This document shows, one piece after another, positions 7,417 to 9,492 of a stretch of DNA of 9,492 bases. Source of the stretch: Butyrivibrio sp. (lineage in GTDB: Bacteria > Bacillota_A > Clostridia > Lachnospirales > Lachnospiraceae); the NCBI RefSeq assembly GCF_024699075.1, contig NZ_JAILQF010000416.1, positions 1 to 9,492 on the forward strand. Reading direction: 5' to 3'. Every line of letters begins with the position of its first letter. The first letter of the stretch is position 1. The position numbers were made by a program, and so were the translations under genes. The notes beneath the pieces are model-generated. The model did not search any database and had not been told where the DNA came from. It worked only from the letters and a program-made list of their open reading frames with translations.

Positions 7417-7423
7417 ATTACTT

Positions 7424-9492
7424 ATGAAAAAGCATCATAGCATTTTTTGTACAAAGAGCATACCTGATTATAGAAAGCAGGAATTCAGAAATAGAAGAAA
7501 CGCATCTAGGATGCCAAGAGCCTTAGATGTAGATGGTTATAATGGTCAGGTTGATTATAACGATCAGGATAATTACAAAGATGATTTAAGTGGTAGTGCT
7601 CAAGGCTACGAGGAATTTGAAGAAAAGGCTTTTGTAGAAGAAGGAGCCTTTGAAGACCAGGATAATAGTTATACAGATGATCCTGAAAAGATAGATGATT
7701 CTGTGAATGGAATTGATCCTGAAAACAAAGATAATTCTGTAAATGGTGATGATCTAGAACATGCTATATATAAAACTGCAGAAGAAATGTCAGGTTCATA
7801 TCAGAATATAGATGATACTGTTCTTATTAATGCTGCAGCCATATCCAAAAACCTCGAATCATCAGAATCAGATTTCCCTATAGACTTTCTTGATGACGAG
7901 ATATCTGATGATACCAGGGATTTTGATAATGAATATGATGAGTACGATGAAGATATTCAGGATACGCAAGATGAGTCTTCTTATGAAGACTACGAATCTG
8001 ATGAATATGAAGATTATTTAGAAGATACTGAATCTGATGGATATGAAGATTATTTGGAAGATACTGAATCTGATGGATATGAAGATTATTTAGAAGATAC
8101 TAAATCTGATGGATATGAAGATTATTTAGAAGATGCTGAATCTGATGGATATGATGATTATCAACAAGAACCTGTTCCGGTAGGGGCATCTGATTATGAT
8201 GATATAGAAAATGACTTAAGAGAAGAGGAAGAAAAGTTTGTCTCAAAAAGGTCATCTTCTAAAAATGCTCAAGGTACAAGTGTAAGGTCACGCTCTCATG
8301 GCAAAACTGTAGCCCCTGTAAGAAATGGCAGCAGAGGAAAAAGAAGAGCCAAAGTTTCTTCTGGTTCTAATAGGAGAAGACCTGCAAAACAAAGGAAGAG
8401 AAAACAAGATAACAATATAATTCTTTTTTTGAAAAATTCAAATGCTCTCGAAAAGATGTCGATGGCGATAGGACTTGTAGTTATTATTACAGGTGTTGCG
8501 CTTGGAAGTCTGATAATCAGAACAAAAGCAAGGGCTGATGAGATCTCTTCATTTAGTAATGTTGGATGCGAAATAGCAGAGATGCAGGTTCCGGGTAGCT
8601 CGGGGCTTGTAGCTGTAGCAGATGCACAGGAAGCTAAGCAGGCAGCGGCAGAGGCTGTATCTGAGGCGGCTTCAGCAGCAACTACACAGGAAGAACAAAA
8701 CGGTGTAAAGGTTAACTTGTCACTTGCTTCAATCAAGCAGGACCTTAAGATCAAGTTCTTAAGCAGTGAGTCTGCAAGGCTTATTTCAGGAGTTCCTTTT
8801 GAAGTTGAGATCAAAAAGCCTGACGGATCAACAACTACCTGGAAGGATGAGGATAAAGACGGAATAATATATCACTATGATATCCCGGCTGGTACCTATA
8901 CAGTTACGATGAAAGAGTTATCAGGTGATGATTATAAGGACTATACCTTCAATACTAAAAGTCAGACTATTGAAGTTAAGGAGAATATCGAGTACAAGGC
9001 CGTCGATGTAAGCGATGAAGTAAAGGAAGAATCTGAGGTTAATGTTGCTGTAGAGGATACTGTTGTACAAGAGACAGTAGTTGAATCACAAAATACTGAT
9101 ACTGTTGAATGGGTCGAATCTACAAAGACAGAGATAGGTTCAAGCGGAGAAGTATCTTACGAGGAGATCAAAAAAGATACTATTGTAAACCCGTACTCAG
9201 CTAAAGGAATTATAGATGCTGATTCTTTGCAGCTTATTACTTCTAGTGATAATGCATCCACAGAGAATACTTCTTCATCTGCTGAGTCAAGCACAGTAAG
9301 CTCGAATGCTTCTACAACAGCTACTACAAGTAGTGAAAATAATAACGGATCAGGCGATGATACTTCAGATACAGGAAATACCGGAAGTAGCGATACAAAT
9401 AGTGGAAGTTCAGACTCGAGCGGATCTAATACAGGAGGAACTACAGAAAACTCTTCCGAAGAAAGTACGGAAGAAACAAAGACATATACGTA
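7424..9492 (+). CDS. Large acidic single-pass surface protein with CnaB-like region and Ser/Thr-rich tail (3' end outside window)
   Basis: The frame is open from the ATG at 7424 to the end of the window (689 complete codons), with no stop. Order of parts: a basic start (residues 1-33); a very acidic Asp/Glu/Tyr-rich region (about 34-270) with 12-residue repeats; a Lys/Arg/Ser-rich stretch (271-327); one membrane helix (about 347-365); then KARADE, whose Ala371 could be a signal-peptidase-type site. Positive charge before the helix predicts the acidic part inside and the rest outside. Residues 372-426 include an Ala-rich stretch. Residues about 427-532, with PFEVEIKKPDGS and PAGTYTVTMKEL, look like a CnaB/SpaA-type beta domain. 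From about 606 the protein becomes a Ser/Thr/Asn/Gly-rich tail. I do not recognise the family and assign no function. It may be a substrate of the upstream sugar machinery, but only location and composition suggest this. Any anchor motif would lie beyond the window. Confidence 0.85.
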   Translation, partial: MKKHHSIFCTKSIPDYRKQEFRNRRNASRMPRALDVDGYNGQVDYNDQDNYKDDLSGSAQGYEEFEEKAFVEEGAFEDQDNSYTDDPEKIDDSVNGIDPENKDNSVNGDDLEHAIYKTAEEMSGSYQNIDDTVLINAAAISKNLESSESDFPIDFLDDEISDDTRDFDNEYDEYDEDIQDTQDESSYEDYESDEYEDYLEDTESDGYEDYLEDTESDGYEDYLEDTKSDGYEDYLEDAESDGYDDYQQEPVPVGASDYDDIENDLREEEEKFVSKRSSSKNAQGTSVRSRSHGKTVAPVRNGSRGKRRAKVSSGSNRRRPAKQRKRKQDNNIILFLKNSNALEKMSMAIGLVVIITGVALGSLIIRTKARADEISSFSNVGCEIAEMQVPGSSGLVAVADAQEAKQAAAEAVSEAASAATTQEEQNGVKVNLSLASIKQDLKIKFLSSESARLISGVPFEVEIKKPDGSTTTWKDEDKDGIIYHYDIPAGTYTVTMKELSGDDYKDYTFNTKSQTIEVKENIEYKAVDVSDEVKEESEVNVAVEDTVVQETVVESQNTDTVEWVESTKTEIGSSGEVSYEEIKKDTIVNPYSAKGIIDADSLQLITSSDNASTENTSSSAESSTVSSNASTTATTSSENNNGSGDDTSDTGNTGSSDTNSGSSDSSGSNTGGTTENSSEESTEETKTYT
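7679..7750 (+). repeat. Diverged direct repeat, two 36-base in-frame units
   Basis: Units at 7679-7714 and 7715-7750 match at 29 of 36 bases and encode DPEKIDDSVNGI and DPENKDNSVNGD (8 of 12 residues the same). The unit length equals that of the younger array at 8006, though the sequence differs. Confidence 0.7.
7982..8161 (+). repeat. Near-identical 36-base tandem repeat array
   Basis: Four full units at 8006-8041, 8042-8077, 8078-8113 and 8114-8149 encode YEDYLEDTESDG with one substitution each in units 2, 3 and 4 relative to unit 1. A shortened unit of 24 bases precedes them (7982-8005, lacking the LEDT part) and a diverged partial unit follows (8150-8161). Because the unit is a multiple of three, copy-number change would keep the reading frame. 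Confidence 0.92.

Larger units (their letters stand above)
7318..7423 (+). other. Intergenic leader between the flippase pair and the large surface protein gene
   Basis: This is the longest gap in the window (106 bases). It holds one modest hairpin (7359-7380) and a good ribosome site near its end. I could not identify a convincing promoter: a TTGATT at 7314-7319 has only a poorly spaced TATAAG (7334-7339, 14 bases) downstream. The large gene may therefore be read through from the operon or from a promoter I cannot recognise. Confidence 0.4.

Noticed and set aside
8006..8161. CRISPR-like array
   Set aside because: The units are directly adjacent with no spacers and stay in frame within a coding region, so this is a protein repeat.
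8296..8814. Open frame of 172 codons on the minus strand
   Set aside because: It lies wholly antisense to the large + strand frame from 7424. Its Ala/Ser/Leu-rich product mirrors the codon pattern of that gene and has no recognisable motif.

Overview
The window is an AT-rich stretch of chromosome with every supported gene on the + strand and very short gaps between genes. It reads as one long operon for cell-surface polysaccharide or glycoconjugate synthesis, followed by the start of a very large membrane-anchored surface protein. Strong AGGAG-type ribosome sites, codon use and the style of the membrane proteins suggest a Firmicute of the Lachnospiraceae (Butyrivibrio-like). That placement is an inference from the look of the sequence; no 16S rRNA or marker gene is present.

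Left part (2-3394), sugar-nucleotide and lipid-sugar synthesis. It opens inside a thiamine-pyrophosphate enzyme of the acetolactate synthase superfamily (YerE-like by context). Next come a membrane-anchored family 2 glycosyltransferase of the polyprenyl-phosphate type (GtrB/ArnC-like) and a CDP-glucose 4,6-dehydratase (RfbG/DdhB). A TPP enzyme beside a CDP-glucose dehydratase is what one expects for a CDP-linked 6-deoxy or branched-chain sugar of the yersiniose kind.

Middle part (3411-7317), membrane handling of the product. A large polytopic protein that looks like a GT-C glycosyltransferase is carried on two separate reading frames (3411-4640 and 4712-5494), divided in a loop between two membrane helices. 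A membrane-anchored SGNH-like protein that appears to lack the nucleophilic serine follows. Two overlapping four-helix EamA/SMR-type proteins (ArnE/ArnF-like) close the block. GT2, a two-subunit flippase and GT-C together resemble a three-component lipid-linked sugar transfer system: sugar loaded on undecaprenyl phosphate, flipped, then transferred outside the cell.

Right part (7318-9492). After a 106-base gap with a modest hairpin, a large frame opens at 7424 with a good ribosome site and runs off the window without a stop (689 complete codons). It encodes an extremely acidic, repeat-bearing N-terminal region, a basic stretch, one membrane helix, a beta-rich CnaB/SpaA-like region and a Ser/Thr-rich tail. 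It contains two sets of 36-base in-frame repeats. The tail could be a substrate for the upstream glycosylation machinery, but this rests only on adjacency and composition.

I saw no tRNA, rRNA, insertion sequence, CRISPR array or phage gene.
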